A stretch of 64,000 nucleotides of DNA from assembly GCA_016717285.1 (NCBI GenBank), contig JADKFU010000001.1:62001-126000 (forward strand), in the 5' to 3' direction. Both the position numbers and the translations under genes were made by a program. This stretch comes from Chitinophagaceae bacterium (lineage in GTDB: Bacteria > Bacteroidota > Bacteroidia > Chitinophagales > UBA10324). Numbering within the stretch: position 1 is the stretch's first letter; every line of letters starts with the position of its first letter. Below, in pieces: positions 18,446-26,998 of this stretch. Under the pieces are notes generated by a model. That model did not search any database. It was not told the DNA's origin and worked only from the letters and a program-made list of their open reading frames with translations.

Positions 18446-19474
18446 CTATTTCAACGCATAAATTCTTTCAATGATCTCCACCACTTTCATTCCTTCCAAT
18501 GCATTAGTCGTAATAGTTGATTTGCCGAGCAAGGTATCTACTGCATTTTGTATCACAAATTGGTGATTGGCAGCGCTGCCTTTGTAAGCGCCATAATCAT
18601 TGGGTGGATTGACAGGAGCTAATGGAGGCATTTCATAATTTTTGATATGGCAGTATTCCACATTTTCCATGTACTGACCACCCACTTTTATGCTTCCGTT
18701 TTCACCGATGATGGTGATGCTGCTCTCCAGGTTTTTATCCCATACAGAGGTGGAATAATTGAATGAACCCAATCCTCCATTCACAAAATTAAAATGCACG
18801 ATGCCACTATCGTCGCTGAATTCTGTGGAATGTTGATGATTATTATTTTCGAACCGGGCGTGAATGTTTGTGATATCTCCGAAGAGCCAATACATCATAT
18901 CTATGAAATGGCTGAATTGTGTAAACAAAGGACCTCCGTCTAAAGTGGTGGTACCTTTCCAGTCAGTGGCATTTCTTATTGCTGATGGATGATAATACCG
19001 GTCGTCCCGGTTCCAATAACAGTTAATTTGTACGGAATAAATCTTTCCCAATTTGTTTTTATCCACCATTTGTTTAAGCCATTGCGAAGGTGGACTGTAC
19101 CTGTTTTGCATCACACAAAAAACCTGCTTTGACATTTTTAAAGAAGTAAAAATCACTTCTTCACACGATGCTTTAGTTAGACCCATCGGTTTTTCCACCA
19201 GCACATGACATCCTTTTTCCAATGCAGCAATGGCCATTGGAGCATGCAATCCATTTGGCGTACAGATACAAATAACATCTGGCGCAGGGCTCTCATCTAA
19301 TAAGTCCTCTATTGAACTGAAAAACGGGAGATTGAATTTATCGGCATTGGTTTTTTGGCGTTCATCAATATCTGCGATGGCCATTAAGTCAGCATGAGGA
19401 TGGTCAACAATTATTTGAGCATGCCGTTTTCCGATGTGCCCGAATCCAACAATGGCGAAAGTTATTTTTTTCAT
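18446..19474 (-). CDS. Gfo/Idh/MocA-family NAD(P)-dependent sugar oxidoreductase
   Basis: 342 residues. N-terminal Rossmann fold with AIVGFGHIGKRHAQ (nucleotide loop), then CICTPNGLHAPMAI and the family motif VLVEKPMGL. The C-terminal alpha/beta domain carries NRYSPPSQWLK and LDGGPLFTQFSHFIDMM with the likely catalytic His. Members in such loci (WlbA-like) oxidise nucleotide sugars to 3-keto forms for a DegT aminotransferase, which is present at 10274-11491. That pairing is an inference from the locus. Confidence 0.9.
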   Translation of the reverse strand: MKKITFAIVGFGHIGKRHAQIIVDHPHADLMAIADIDERQKTNADKFNLPFFSSIEDLLDESPAPDVICICTPNGLHAPMAIAALEKGCHVLVEKPMGLTKASCEEVIFTSLKMSKQVFCVMQNRYSPPSQWLKQMVDKNKLGKIYSVQINCYWNRDDRYYHPSAIRNATDWKGTTTLDGGPLFTQFSHFIDMMYWLFGDITNIHARFENNNHQHSTEFSDDSGIVHFNFVNGGLGSFNYSTSVWDKNLESSITIIGENGSIKVGGQYMENVEYCHIKNYEMPPLAPVNPPNDYGAYKGSAANHQFVIQNAVDTLLGKSTITTNALEGMKVVEIIERIYALK

Positions 19475-19542
19475 GAAAAGAGGGAGCCTGCTGTTTGTAC
19501 CTGGTGATCAAATTTGGCGCAATGAAGAGGACGATAAAATTC

Positions 19543-20934
19543 TTAATAAGCGTTCTTTTCTCCCTTCACCATATTCCATATAGTTAAAAGGATAATTTTT
19601 ATGTCGAGCAGAAAACTCCAGTTCTCGATATAAAAAACATCTGCTATAACGCGGCCGTTCATCATTGTTGGATCTGCTGTTTCGCCCCTGAATCCACGAA
19701 TCTGTGCCAGTCCGGTGAGGCCGGGTTTTGCAAGGTGCCGTGTCATGTATTTTTCTACGATGGAACGGTAAATTTCATTCAGCTTAATAGGATGGGGCCG
19801 TGGACCTACTACACTCATATCGCCGAGCCATACATTCAGGAATTGCGGTAGTTCATCAATATTGAGCTTGCGCAAGTATTTTCCAACCTTAGTGATACGG
19901 GCATCATTTTTTTGCGCCTGAACGAAATCAGTGTCGCCTTCCGTAACTGTCATGGTGCGAAACTTAAAGATTTTGAAAATCTGATAGTCTTTTCCTGAAC
20001 GGTTCTGAAAATAAAAAACGGGTCCTTTTGAATCAAGCTTTATCAGCAATGCAACCAGGGGAATCAACCAGCTCAAAATGAAAATAATTACAAAGGATGA
20101 AAAAACGATGTCGAAACTTCGCTTGATCATCTGGTTGAAGATATTGGCTAATGGTTCGGGCTGAAGAGAGATGACAGGATAGAAACCATAGAAGTCTACA
20201 GTGATATTGCGATTGTGAAATGCGCTGAAATCAGGAACTACTTTAAAGCGGATAAGATGGTCTTCTGCAAACCGGAGTAACTGATTGATCTTTACCGTTT
20301 CACGAAGCGGCAGTGCACAGAATATTTCATCTATGTTATTTTCAATGGCAAATTTTTTTGCGTCTTCAATGGTACCATCTAATTGGTGCGCTGAGCCGGC
20401 AGGAAGTTTGTCGTCAAAAATACCCAACGGTTTAAAACCATAACCGGTATAATCATTCAGTGTATCAAACATTCTTTGACCCATGCCGTCGCCACCGACT
20501 ACAATTACACGAAATGAATTTTTGCCTGAAAGCCGTTCATTACGGAGTCTGAACATCAGGCCGATACGCAGCAGTGTGTCAAGGATGATGAAGAAAAAAT
20601 AACCATATAAGAATAGTATACCGGGCCAGCTATAGCTTGTAAATAACAGGATTACGGTGGATAGCAGCATCGCATGAAATACAATCGCCTGGAAGTGTTT
20701 TGAAAATGACTTTTCAAATTGTTCGAAACGTTTTGGAGTATAGAGTTCGAGGAAATAGGAAACCACGAGCCAGCAAACTGTCATAGCCAAAGAAGCCTGT
20801 AAGAAGAAATCTCTGAAATTTGCTTTGAAATCGCCCCAGATAATCAGGTATCCCAATAGAAAAGAAAGCAGAAGCAAAAATATATCGCCAAAAAGATTTA
20901 TGATGGAATACAGTCTGAACTTTTCGCGAAGCAT
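19543..20934 (-). CDS. Undecaprenyl-phosphate sugar phosphotransferase (WcaJ/WbaP type)
   Basis: 463 residues, the normal size of polytopic initiating transferases. Four N-terminal membrane segments (residues ~12-115) come first. A CoA-binding-like Rossmann module follows (VIVVGGDGMGQRMFDTL, GIFDDKLP). One more helix at ~278-300 leads into the Bac_transf domain: KRSFDIVFSS, FKFRTMTVTEGDTD, LRKLNIDELPQFLNV and DMSVVGPRPH. It should start glycan assembly by moving a hexose-1-phosphate to undecaprenyl phosphate. It is first in the minus-strand locus; the 331-bp space upstream is shared with a divergent plus-strand gene. Confidence 0.93.
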   Translation of the reverse strand: MLREKFRLYSIINLFGDIFLLLLSFLLGYLIIWGDFKANFRDFFLQASLAMTVCWLVVSYFLELYTPKRFEQFEKSFSKHFQAIVFHAMLLSTVILLFTSYSWPGILFLYGYFFFIILDTLLRIGLMFRLRNERLSGKNSFRVIVVGGDGMGQRMFDTLNDYTGYGFKPLGIFDDKLPAGSAHQLDGTIEDAKKFAIENNIDEIFCALPLRETVKINQLLRFAEDHLIRFKVVPDFSAFHNRNITVDFYGFYPVISLQPEPLANIFNQMIKRSFDIVFSSFVIIFILSWLIPLVALLIKLDSKGPVFYFQNRSGKDYQIFKIFKFRTMTVTEGDTDFVQAQKNDARITKVGKYLRKLNIDELPQFLNVWLGDMSVVGPRPHPIKLNEIYRSIVEKYMTRHLAKPGLTGLAQIRGFRGETADPTMMNGRVIADVFYIENWSFLLDIKIILLTIWNMVKGEKNAY

Positions 20935-21265
20935 CTCCTGAACGTCTGTTTGTAGCGCGCAAATGTAATTAATTCAAAACATAATAAAGGGTAAACAAAA
21001 GTAGGGGCTATATAGCAGATAATGTAATTTATGAGCGCTGGAAAATCACGTTGTATTAAAGATGAATGCGAAAAACGAGCGATAAAATATCATTGAACTT
21101 CGTATTTATGGGTACCCTGTAATTTTGGCGGTAGTCGTTGTTTTTTATCGGTAAACCTGCATATTAATATTTCGTAATATTTAAAGAATTTGCTACTGTC
21201 TGAAGAATTGAGTTGGCAATTACTATTCTATTTTTTATTTTGCGAACGTCATCCCGGGAAGGACA
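20935..21265. other. Divergent intergenic promoter region
   Basis: 331 bp of AT-rich sequence separating the polysaccharide locus (minus) from the small secreted protein (plus). No ORF or strong hairpin is visible. Near the plus gene, TTGG at about 21213 followed by TATTTTG at 21236 resembles, imperfectly, the Bacteroidota -33 TTG / -7 TAnnTTTG promoter. Nothing else is recognised. Confidence 0.35.
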
Positions 21266-21643
21266 ATGAAAATAAATATTATACAAAGAGGACTGCTTAT
21301 TTTATTGTCGTTTTTTATTTTATGTTTCACTAACAGATCTGCTGCGCAGACAACTACAGGTTGGAAAGAAATGGTTGCAGGATTATCGCCGGCTGATCAT
21401 ACAGGAATTGATTACCTGGTACCTGTAATCCGGTCAATGCCGGGAATCAGTTATAGCGGTTATTGTGAAAAGCACAGTTGCCTGCTTCTACTTTTTGATC
21501 CTGCTATTTATCCGGAAGAGGAAATGCTCATTCATGCCTTTGCAGAACGGAAACTCAGCATTTATCCTAAAGGAAATACCACTTTCAGGATGATTTCTGA
21601 AGAATGCTACATTGATGTTTCAAAAACCAATGATCATAAATAA
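21266..21643 (+). CDS. Small secreted protein, HMA-like fold possible
   Basis: 125 residues. A clear signal peptide (LLILLSFFILCF, cut after SAAQ near residue 28) leaves a ~97-residue mature protein. The segment IDYLVPVIRSMPGISYSGYC, then LLLLFDP, then EEEMLIHAFAERKL resembles the beta-alpha-beta-beta-alpha-beta layout of heavy-metal-associated domains (conserved MPGI-type turn), but the CxxC metal site is absent; only C-x4-C in YCEKHSC is seen. Function unknown. It is 42 bp upstream of the T9SS cargo gene and likely co-transcribed with it. Confidence 0.6.
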   Translation: MKINIIQRGLLILLSFFILCFTNRSAAQTTTGWKEMVAGLSPADHTGIDYLVPVIRSMPGISYSGYCEKHSCLLLLFDPAIYPEEEMLIHAFAERKLSIYPKGNTTFRMISEECYIDVSKTNDHK

Positions 21644-21685
21644 AATGGTATATCGATTCTGTCAAACGCTTTCAAATACTGTTGA

Positions 21686-24600
21686 ATGAGATTTTTTTAC
21701 CACCTGCTCTTTTTTGTTTTTTTTGAAACCTGCATTTCCTTTTTGTATGGTCAATCCACCACTTTGATCAGTTCGACGGGAAATGGGGGTTTTGAGACAG
21801 GAACTACCTTTGCATCAAACGGTTGGACGGAAGTAAATGGAACACCATTAAATAAATGGTATGTAGGTACTCAGCCTACCGGTTATACAGGTTTACGATG
21901 CGCTTATATCAGCAAGGCTGTTGGTGGTGCAGGTACGGCGTACAGCCTAAACCAGGTTTCCGTTGTTCATTTTTACAGGGATGTTACTTTTCCTGCCGGA
22001 CAGGATTTGGCGACCCTAACTTTTAAGTGGAAGTGTAACGGCGAATCTAATCTGGATTATCTGAAAGTATACCTTGTTCCAACCACAACTACGCCTGCGG
22101 CGGGTGTTCAATTAATCAGCGGACAGCTTGGAACAACCTATAATTTAAACGCTAGTAGCTGGACTTCCACCACTATTACTGTTTGCGGCGTTGCAGGAAC
22201 GACGCAAAGGCTTGTGTTTTCGTGGACGAATGATGCTACAAGCGGTGCACAACCCCCTGCAGAAGTAGATGACATTTCATTAGTGAGTAGTGTTGTAGGA
22301 GCATCGTGTTCAGCAGTTTTGGGAACCGGTGTTACTGCAGTCAGTTCACTTCCTTACAATTCTGGTTCCGGCACCACGCAATCAGCGGCTAACGACATCA
22401 CTTCTGCCAATGCAATTACCTGTGGCAGTAGTTTATATTTTGCAGGTGAGGATAGGGTTTGGGAATTTACGCCCACCCAAACAGGGCAGGTTACTATTTC
22501 ATTAACTTCAACCGGTACCTCAACGGGATTAATGCTCTATGATGGTTGTCCAATTGCTAATGTATGCAGCGGCATAGCCGGAACATGTGTTGCTTATACA
22601 CAAAGCGCCACGGGAAACAAATCAATGTGTGTATCGGTAACTGCAGGTGATACTTATTACCTGTTGCTTGATTCTTATACATCGCCAACTTATAATGCTT
22701 ATTCAAATCTTTATATCAGCGCACCGGTTCCAACTGCAAGTTCTAATGATCTACCCTGCAATGCCACATCGCTGACTTTAGGCGTAAATCTGGCCGGAGA
22801 TAATTCATGTGCAACCGGAACAGGAGAACCCACCATGCCATCCTGCTGGTCAGGATCAACCAACAACACTCTTTGGTATAGCGTAGTTTGTCCTGCATCC
22901 GGCAAACTGAGAATCCGTACCATCTCGGGCACCTTAACAGATACTCAGATTGGATTGTATACAGGAACCTGTTCTTCGCTTACTACCGTTGCGTCATGGT
23001 GTAACGACAATGCGCCGGCCTGCGGAACTTCAGCTTATTCCAACTCTGAGCTGATAATAAATTCAGGTCTTGTGGCTGGCACAACCTATTACTTAGTGAT
23101 AGATGGAGCCGGAACGAACACAGGATCATTTGACATACAGGTTACGGATGGATCGCTGCCGGTGGTTCCTGCTGCGGGACAGGAATGTGGTTCAGTTAAT
23201 CCCGTTTGTAATCAAAGCATTTCTGTTGGCAACCCTGGCTTTGCTGCTTTTGGGAATACCTGCGATTTTCCAGCTACAGCCGGAAACTGCCTTTTGGCAG
23301 GTGAACGTGGCTCTGCCTGGTATGAGATTGTGATTAGTGCAGCCGGGAATCTCCAGTTCGATATTGTTCCCAACGACTGGCCAGGTACGGGTACTTCGAG
23401 CACTGATTATGATTTCGCAATCTGGAAAACCGCGGGAACAGGAGCTGTAACCTGTGCTGAAATTGCTGCAGGCACTGTAAACCCATTGCGATGTAACTAC
23501 AGTTTTTTGGGTGTCACGGGATGTAATGCAAACACCGTTAATACTGCACCCGCAGCTTATCCGGGATTTGGAGCTGCTTACGAAAAGAGAATTACTGTAG
23601 CCAACGGTGAAAAATATCAATTGGTAGTAAGTAATTATACCAACAGCACTTCCGGATTTACGCTCAATATCGATCCGGCTGCACCGGTAAATTATTCGGC
23701 ACCTACGCAGGTGATTTGGTCAGGCGGCACCAACAATACCTGGACAACAACAGGAAATTGGGGAGGTTGTGTGTGTCCCACCTGTACAATTGATGCTGTG
23801 GTTTCACCTTCCGCAAGTAATCAGCCCATACTTCTTTCCGCGACTACCTATAGCACAAGAGATTTGACCATTAACGCTGGAGCAACACTTACTTTAATGG
23901 CAGGCACTACCTTAAATATTTGCGGCAATTTTTACAATTATGGAAGTATTGTTGCCGACCCAACTTCCACTATCGCATTTACCGGAACCGGGACGCAAAA
24001 TATTTATGGATCTATTGTTGGGCCTGACAAATTTGGAAACCTGCTGATTAATAAAACCTCCGGAAGCGTAATATTGAATGCAGGACTTGAAATAGCAGGT
24101 GATTTTACCGTGCAGAACAGTACCAGCGTGTTTAATGTGAATGGTCAGTATATGAAGGTTGCCGGAAACTTTACCAATGCAAGTGGCGCAGTTACTTTTA
24201 CCGGTGTCACCAATTCTACGCTTGAATTCAATGGCATCGCAGATCAGAATTATACACCAGGTGGTTCGCTTACTTTAAATAAAGTACTGATCAACCAGGG
24301 TGTGGCATCTGCAGTAGTGCTGGTCGGGAATCCCATGACTATTTCCGGAACACTTACACTCACGAGCGGACGCATCGAAACACTTTTAAATGAAGTAAAT
24401 GTTACCAGTAGTGCAACCACTGCAGTAAATTCCGGTAACATAAACAGTTACGTAGATGGGGATTTAAGAAGGGCCACTGCAGCTACAGGCTCCTATGATT
24501 TCCCGGTAGGAAATTATTTATCGGGAAAAGGTTACCAGCTCGCCAATATTAATTTCACTTCAGCAAATACTGCCACCAACCTGTTGGCGCATTTTAAAGC

Positions 24601-25471
24601 TTACAGTGTTGTTCCTCCTGCCTTGGGTGTTTTGGATTGTGGCATCAACTATAACCTGGAGGCACTCGATAATGGTTCATGGACTATTTCTTCAACGCCA
24701 TCCAATAGTACAGGAACTTACGATGTTACCTTATATAATACAGCAGGATCGTATACCAACAGTGCCGGATCATCGAGCTGGACTGTCATGAAAAAACCTT
24801 CTGCCGGATCCTGGTCATTAAACGGAACCTGCAGCACGTCAACTATCAGCCAGGTTACGCGTGTGGGTTTGAGCGGGTTTTCAGATTTCGGGACCACGCA
24901 GTCAACAGAATTACTTCCTGTTGAAGTAATTTCATTCACTGCGGTTGCAAGTGACCTGGGAAACCAGGTGGATTGGATCACTGCAACAGAACTTAACAAT
25001 GATTATTTTTCTTTGGAGAAGTCAGCGGATGGTGAACAGTTTGCAGAGATCAATCGTCAGCCGGGAGCGTCAAACACGTTCCAGGAACATCATTATCATT
25101 ATACCGACGATGCTCCATTATTGGGCATAAACTATTACCGGTTAAAGCAAGTGAATAAGGACAGCAGCTTCGGCTATTCAAAGGTGTTGGCATTGGAAAA
25201 TAAATTTCCGACTCCTGAAATGATGCCTGTGCATCCCAATCCAACTACGGGCATATTGAGTTTTGAAGTGAGTACGGCCAATGGTGGACTTACTTCATTC
25301 GCCGTGATGGATTTGTTTGGCAAGGAAGTTTATAAAAGCAATCACACGTTAACTACCGGAATTAATTCGGTTGAAATGGACCTCAGCCAACTGCCTAAAG
25401 GAGTCTATCTGATTGAGTGTAACCTTTCACAATATGGATTTGTGAAAATGGAAAAAGTAATACTTCAATAA
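21686..25471 (+). CDS. Large T9SS-secreted multidomain protein
   Basis: 1261 residues. A signal peptide ends near SFLYGQ. An N-terminal jelly-roll-like module follows (STGNGGFETGTTF ... DDISLVS, about residues 25-205). Next come two or three pre-peptidase-like beta domains (RVWEFTPTQTGQVTIS; LWYSVVCPASGKLRI; AWYEIVISAAGNLQF). A G8/TTGNW-like repeat (IWSGGTNNTWTTTGNWGG) opens a beta-rich region of the kind seen in the first cargo. LPVEVISF, then DYFSLEKSADG, forms the fibronectin-like linker, and residues ~1182-1261 are a type A T9SS sorting domain (VHPNPTTG ... KMEKVILQ). Probably a cell-surface or released adhesin-like protein; no enzyme motif seen. Confidence 0.92.
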   Translation: MRFFYHLLFFVFFETCISFLYGQSTTLISSTGNGGFETGTTFASNGWTEVNGTPLNKWYVGTQPTGYTGLRCAYISKAVGGAGTAYSLNQVSVVHFYRDVTFPAGQDLATLTFKWKCNGESNLDYLKVYLVPTTTTPAAGVQLISGQLGTTYNLNASSWTSTTITVCGVAGTTQRLVFSWTNDATSGAQPPAEVDDISLVSSVVGASCSAVLGTGVTAVSSLPYNSGSGTTQSAANDITSANAITCGSSLYFAGEDRVWEFTPTQTGQVTISLTSTGTSTGLMLYDGCPIANVCSGIAGTCVAYTQSATGNKSMCVSVTAGDTYYLLLDSYTSPTYNAYSNLYISAPVPTASSNDLPCNATSLTLGVNLAGDNSCATGTGEPTMPSCWSGSTNNTLWYSVVCPASGKLRIRTISGTLTDTQIGLYTGTCSSLTTVASWCNDNAPACGTSAYSNSELIINSGLVAGTTYYLVIDGAGTNTGSFDIQVTDGSLPVVPAAGQECGSVNPVCNQSISVGNPGFAAFGNTCDFPATAGNCLLAGERGSAWYEIVISAAGNLQFDIVPNDWPGTGTSSTDYDFAIWKTAGTGAVTCAEIAAGTVNPLRCNYSFLGVTGCNANTVNTAPAAYPGFGAAYEKRITVANGEKYQLVVSNYTNSTSGFTLNIDPAAPVNYSAPTQVIWSGGTNNTWTTTGNWGGCVCPTCTIDAVVSPSASNQPILLSATTYSTRDLTINAGATLTLMAGTTLNICGNFYNYGSIVADPTSTIAFTGTGTQNIYGSIVGPDKFGNLLINKTSGSVILNAGLEIAGDFTVQNSTSVFNVNGQYMKVAGNFTNASGAVTFTGVTNSTLEFNGIADQNYTPGGSLTLNKVLINQGVASAVVLVGNPMTISGTLTLTSGRIETLLNEVNVTSSATTAVNSGNINSYVDGDLRRATAATGSYDFPVGNYLSGKGYQLANINFTSANTATNLLAHFKAYSVVPPALGVLDCGINYNLEALDNGSWTISSTPSNSTGTYDVTLYNTAGSYTNSAGSSSWTVMKKPSAGSWSLNGTCSTSTISQVTRVGLSGFSDFGTTQSTELLPVEVISFTAVASDLGNQVDWITATELNNDYFSLEKSADGEQFAEINRQPGASNTFQEHHYHYTDDAPLLGINYYRLKQVNKDSSFGYSKVLALENKFPTPEMMPVHPNPTTGILSFEVSTANGGLTSFAVMDLFGKEVYKSNHTLTTGINSVEMDLSQLPKGVYLIECNLSQYGFVKMEKVILQ

Positions 25472-25518
25472 CTATCGCAAGATGAAATTGAATGGTAGGA
25501 AAATCCTGGATAAAGCAA

Positions 25519-25809
25519 TCAGCTTTTCCTCGACTTCCAGAATATGGAAGCCATCACCACACCAAATCCGATTAATACAAATGTGGTGGACAAAGTAATC
25601 CGCGTGAATCCGTAAATTACATTAGGATCCCATTCTGTTGGTAATTGACTGCCCCCTCTCATTAAAAAAAAGCCGAATGCCAATAACAGCAAGCCGGCAC
25701 CCATCACCAGGAAGTTCTGACGATTAAATACAAAAGGTGCAACAGGGTTGGGAGAGGTAACTTTTTGTGTTGGCTGTTTTTCTGTAACAGCAGCTTTTTG
25801 TTTGGCCAT
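25519..25809 (-). CDS. DUF3098 membrane protein
   Basis: 96 residues. A polar, Lys/Thr/Gln-rich N-terminus of ~30 residues precedes two membrane segments (FLVMGAGLLLLAFGFFLM and TFVLIGFGVVMASIFW) separated by a GSQLPTEWDPNVIY loop, the DUF3098 pattern. In Bacteroidota this small protein usually sits directly after ftsX, as here (124 bp downstream of it on the same strand), so a role linked to FtsX or the envelope is plausible but unproven. Confidence 0.88.
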   Translation of the reverse strand: MAKQKAAVTEKQPTQKVTSPNPVAPFVFNRQNFLVMGAGLLLLAFGFFLMRGGSQLPTEWDPNVIYGFTRITLSTTFVLIGFGVVMASIFWKSRKS

Positions 25810-25933
25810 GTGTTGAATAATTACTGAATGTTTGTGCGGAAGTAACCGTTTGTAGTGATCTGATTCTTAAGTAACCTCATTATTCAAAATGTTACAACGG
25901 ACGGCGAAGTTAACAGGAATTTTTTAGACAGGC

Positions 25934-26806
25934 TTAGTACAACTCATCCAGCTTCATCCGCAGGTATTTGTTAACCGCGAAATGAGTGCTTAGATAGGAA
26001 AAAAGCAAACCAATAATCAAGAGTCCGGAAAACACCAGCAAGAGCATGGTTACGTCCTGTAAAGCCAACAACTCCGGCACCTGGCTGATCGCAAAATTGA
26101 GAATGGTCAGCAAAGCAATAATGGCAATCAGACTTGATACCAATCCGTTTTGAAGGCTTCTTTTAGTGAATGGCCATATTACAAAATTTCGGGTGGCACC
26201 TACAAGCTGCATGCTTCTTATCAGGAAACGGCTTGAATACATGGATAACCGGATGGTACTGTCAATAAGGCCAATGGCAAGCAATACTAAAAGTAGACTG
26301 ATGATCATAATCACCCAGCTTATTTTGCGCAGGTTATCATTCAGCATTTCCACCAGTTGTCTTTCATAATAGAATTCGCCAACTTCATTGTGAGCCATAA
26401 TCCGCTGTTCGATGATGTTAATACTGTCTTTGCTCGTATAGCCCGCGTTTAGTTTCAGGTTTATGGAAGCAAACAATGGATTATACTCCAGCAGATCTTT
26501 GAAGTCTTCCTGGTTTTCATGGGTGAAAATTTTCGCGGCATCTTCCTTCGAAACATATTTTGAACTTTTTACCCAAGGTTCCAGTCCGAGTTTTTTTTGC
26601 AATGCAAGGATTGATTTTTCTGATATGTTGTCTTTTATGATCACTGTAAATTCAATGTTCTCTTTAAACTGATTGGCTAATTTATTACCATGAATAAAAA
26701 GAAGTGCCAGTAAACCGATCATAAACAACACCAATGCAGTGCTGATGATGCTGTAGATATAATTGGGTTTGAATCTCCGGGCTGTTTTTTTTCTGCTTTC
26801 CGCCAT
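25934..26806 (-). CDS. ftsX: Cell division protein FtsX
   Basis: 290 residues from MAESRKKTAR (26806); the frame extends 10 codons further to 26836, but the basic cytosolic N-terminus fits the shorter start. First membrane segment IISTALVLFMIGLLALLF, then a periplasmic loop (NIEFTVIIKDN ... ESKYVSKEDA-like), then three more segments (WVIMIISLLLVLLAIGLID, LVSSLIAIIALLTILNF, MLLLVFSGLLIIGLLFSYL). This is the FtsX/MacB permease fold; with FtsE ATPase it controls peptidoglycan hydrolases at the division site. FtsE is not adjacent. An M23 peptidase that could be a target is encoded at 37706. Confidence 0.9.
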   Translation of the reverse strand: MAESRKKTARRFKPNYIYSIISTALVLFMIGLLALLFIHGNKLANQFKENIEFTVIIKDNISEKSILALQKKLGLEPWVKSSKYVSKEDAAKIFTHENQEDFKDLLEYNPLFASINLKLNAGYTSKDSINIIEQRIMAHNEVGEFYYERQLVEMLNDNLRKISWVIMIISLLLVLLAIGLIDSTIRLSMYSSRFLIRSMQLVGATRNFVIWPFTKRSLQNGLVSSLIAIIALLTILNFAISQVPELLALQDVTMLLLVFSGLLIIGLLFSYLSTHFAVNKYLRMKLDELY

Positions 26807-26889
26807 AATCTTTATTTGTTGCGCGAAAGTAAGCAACGGATTTTTTTCGACATCATTACATGGTGGTCCATTATCAACAGGTGAAATAA

Positions 26890-26950
26890 GAATTAGGAAT
26901 TAGGAATTAAATTGGAGTTCAAAGATTTAGACTAACGACTCACTACTCAT
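26890..26950. repeat. Composite heptamer array (AATTAGG type then GACTAAC type)
   Basis: A 26-bp stretch of AATTAGG heptamers (26890-26915) is identical to one at 58962-58987. After a 14-bp link come three phased heptamers GACTAAC, GACTCAC, TACTCAT (26930-26950). A -7-like TAGTTTTG follows at 26969, 22 bp before the leuS start. The array lies between the divergent ftsX and leuS genes. Confidence 0.85.
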
Positions 26951-26998
26951 TTCTTCCCCCAAACTCATTAGTTTTGCCCAAAATCAGATTGAGAAAAG

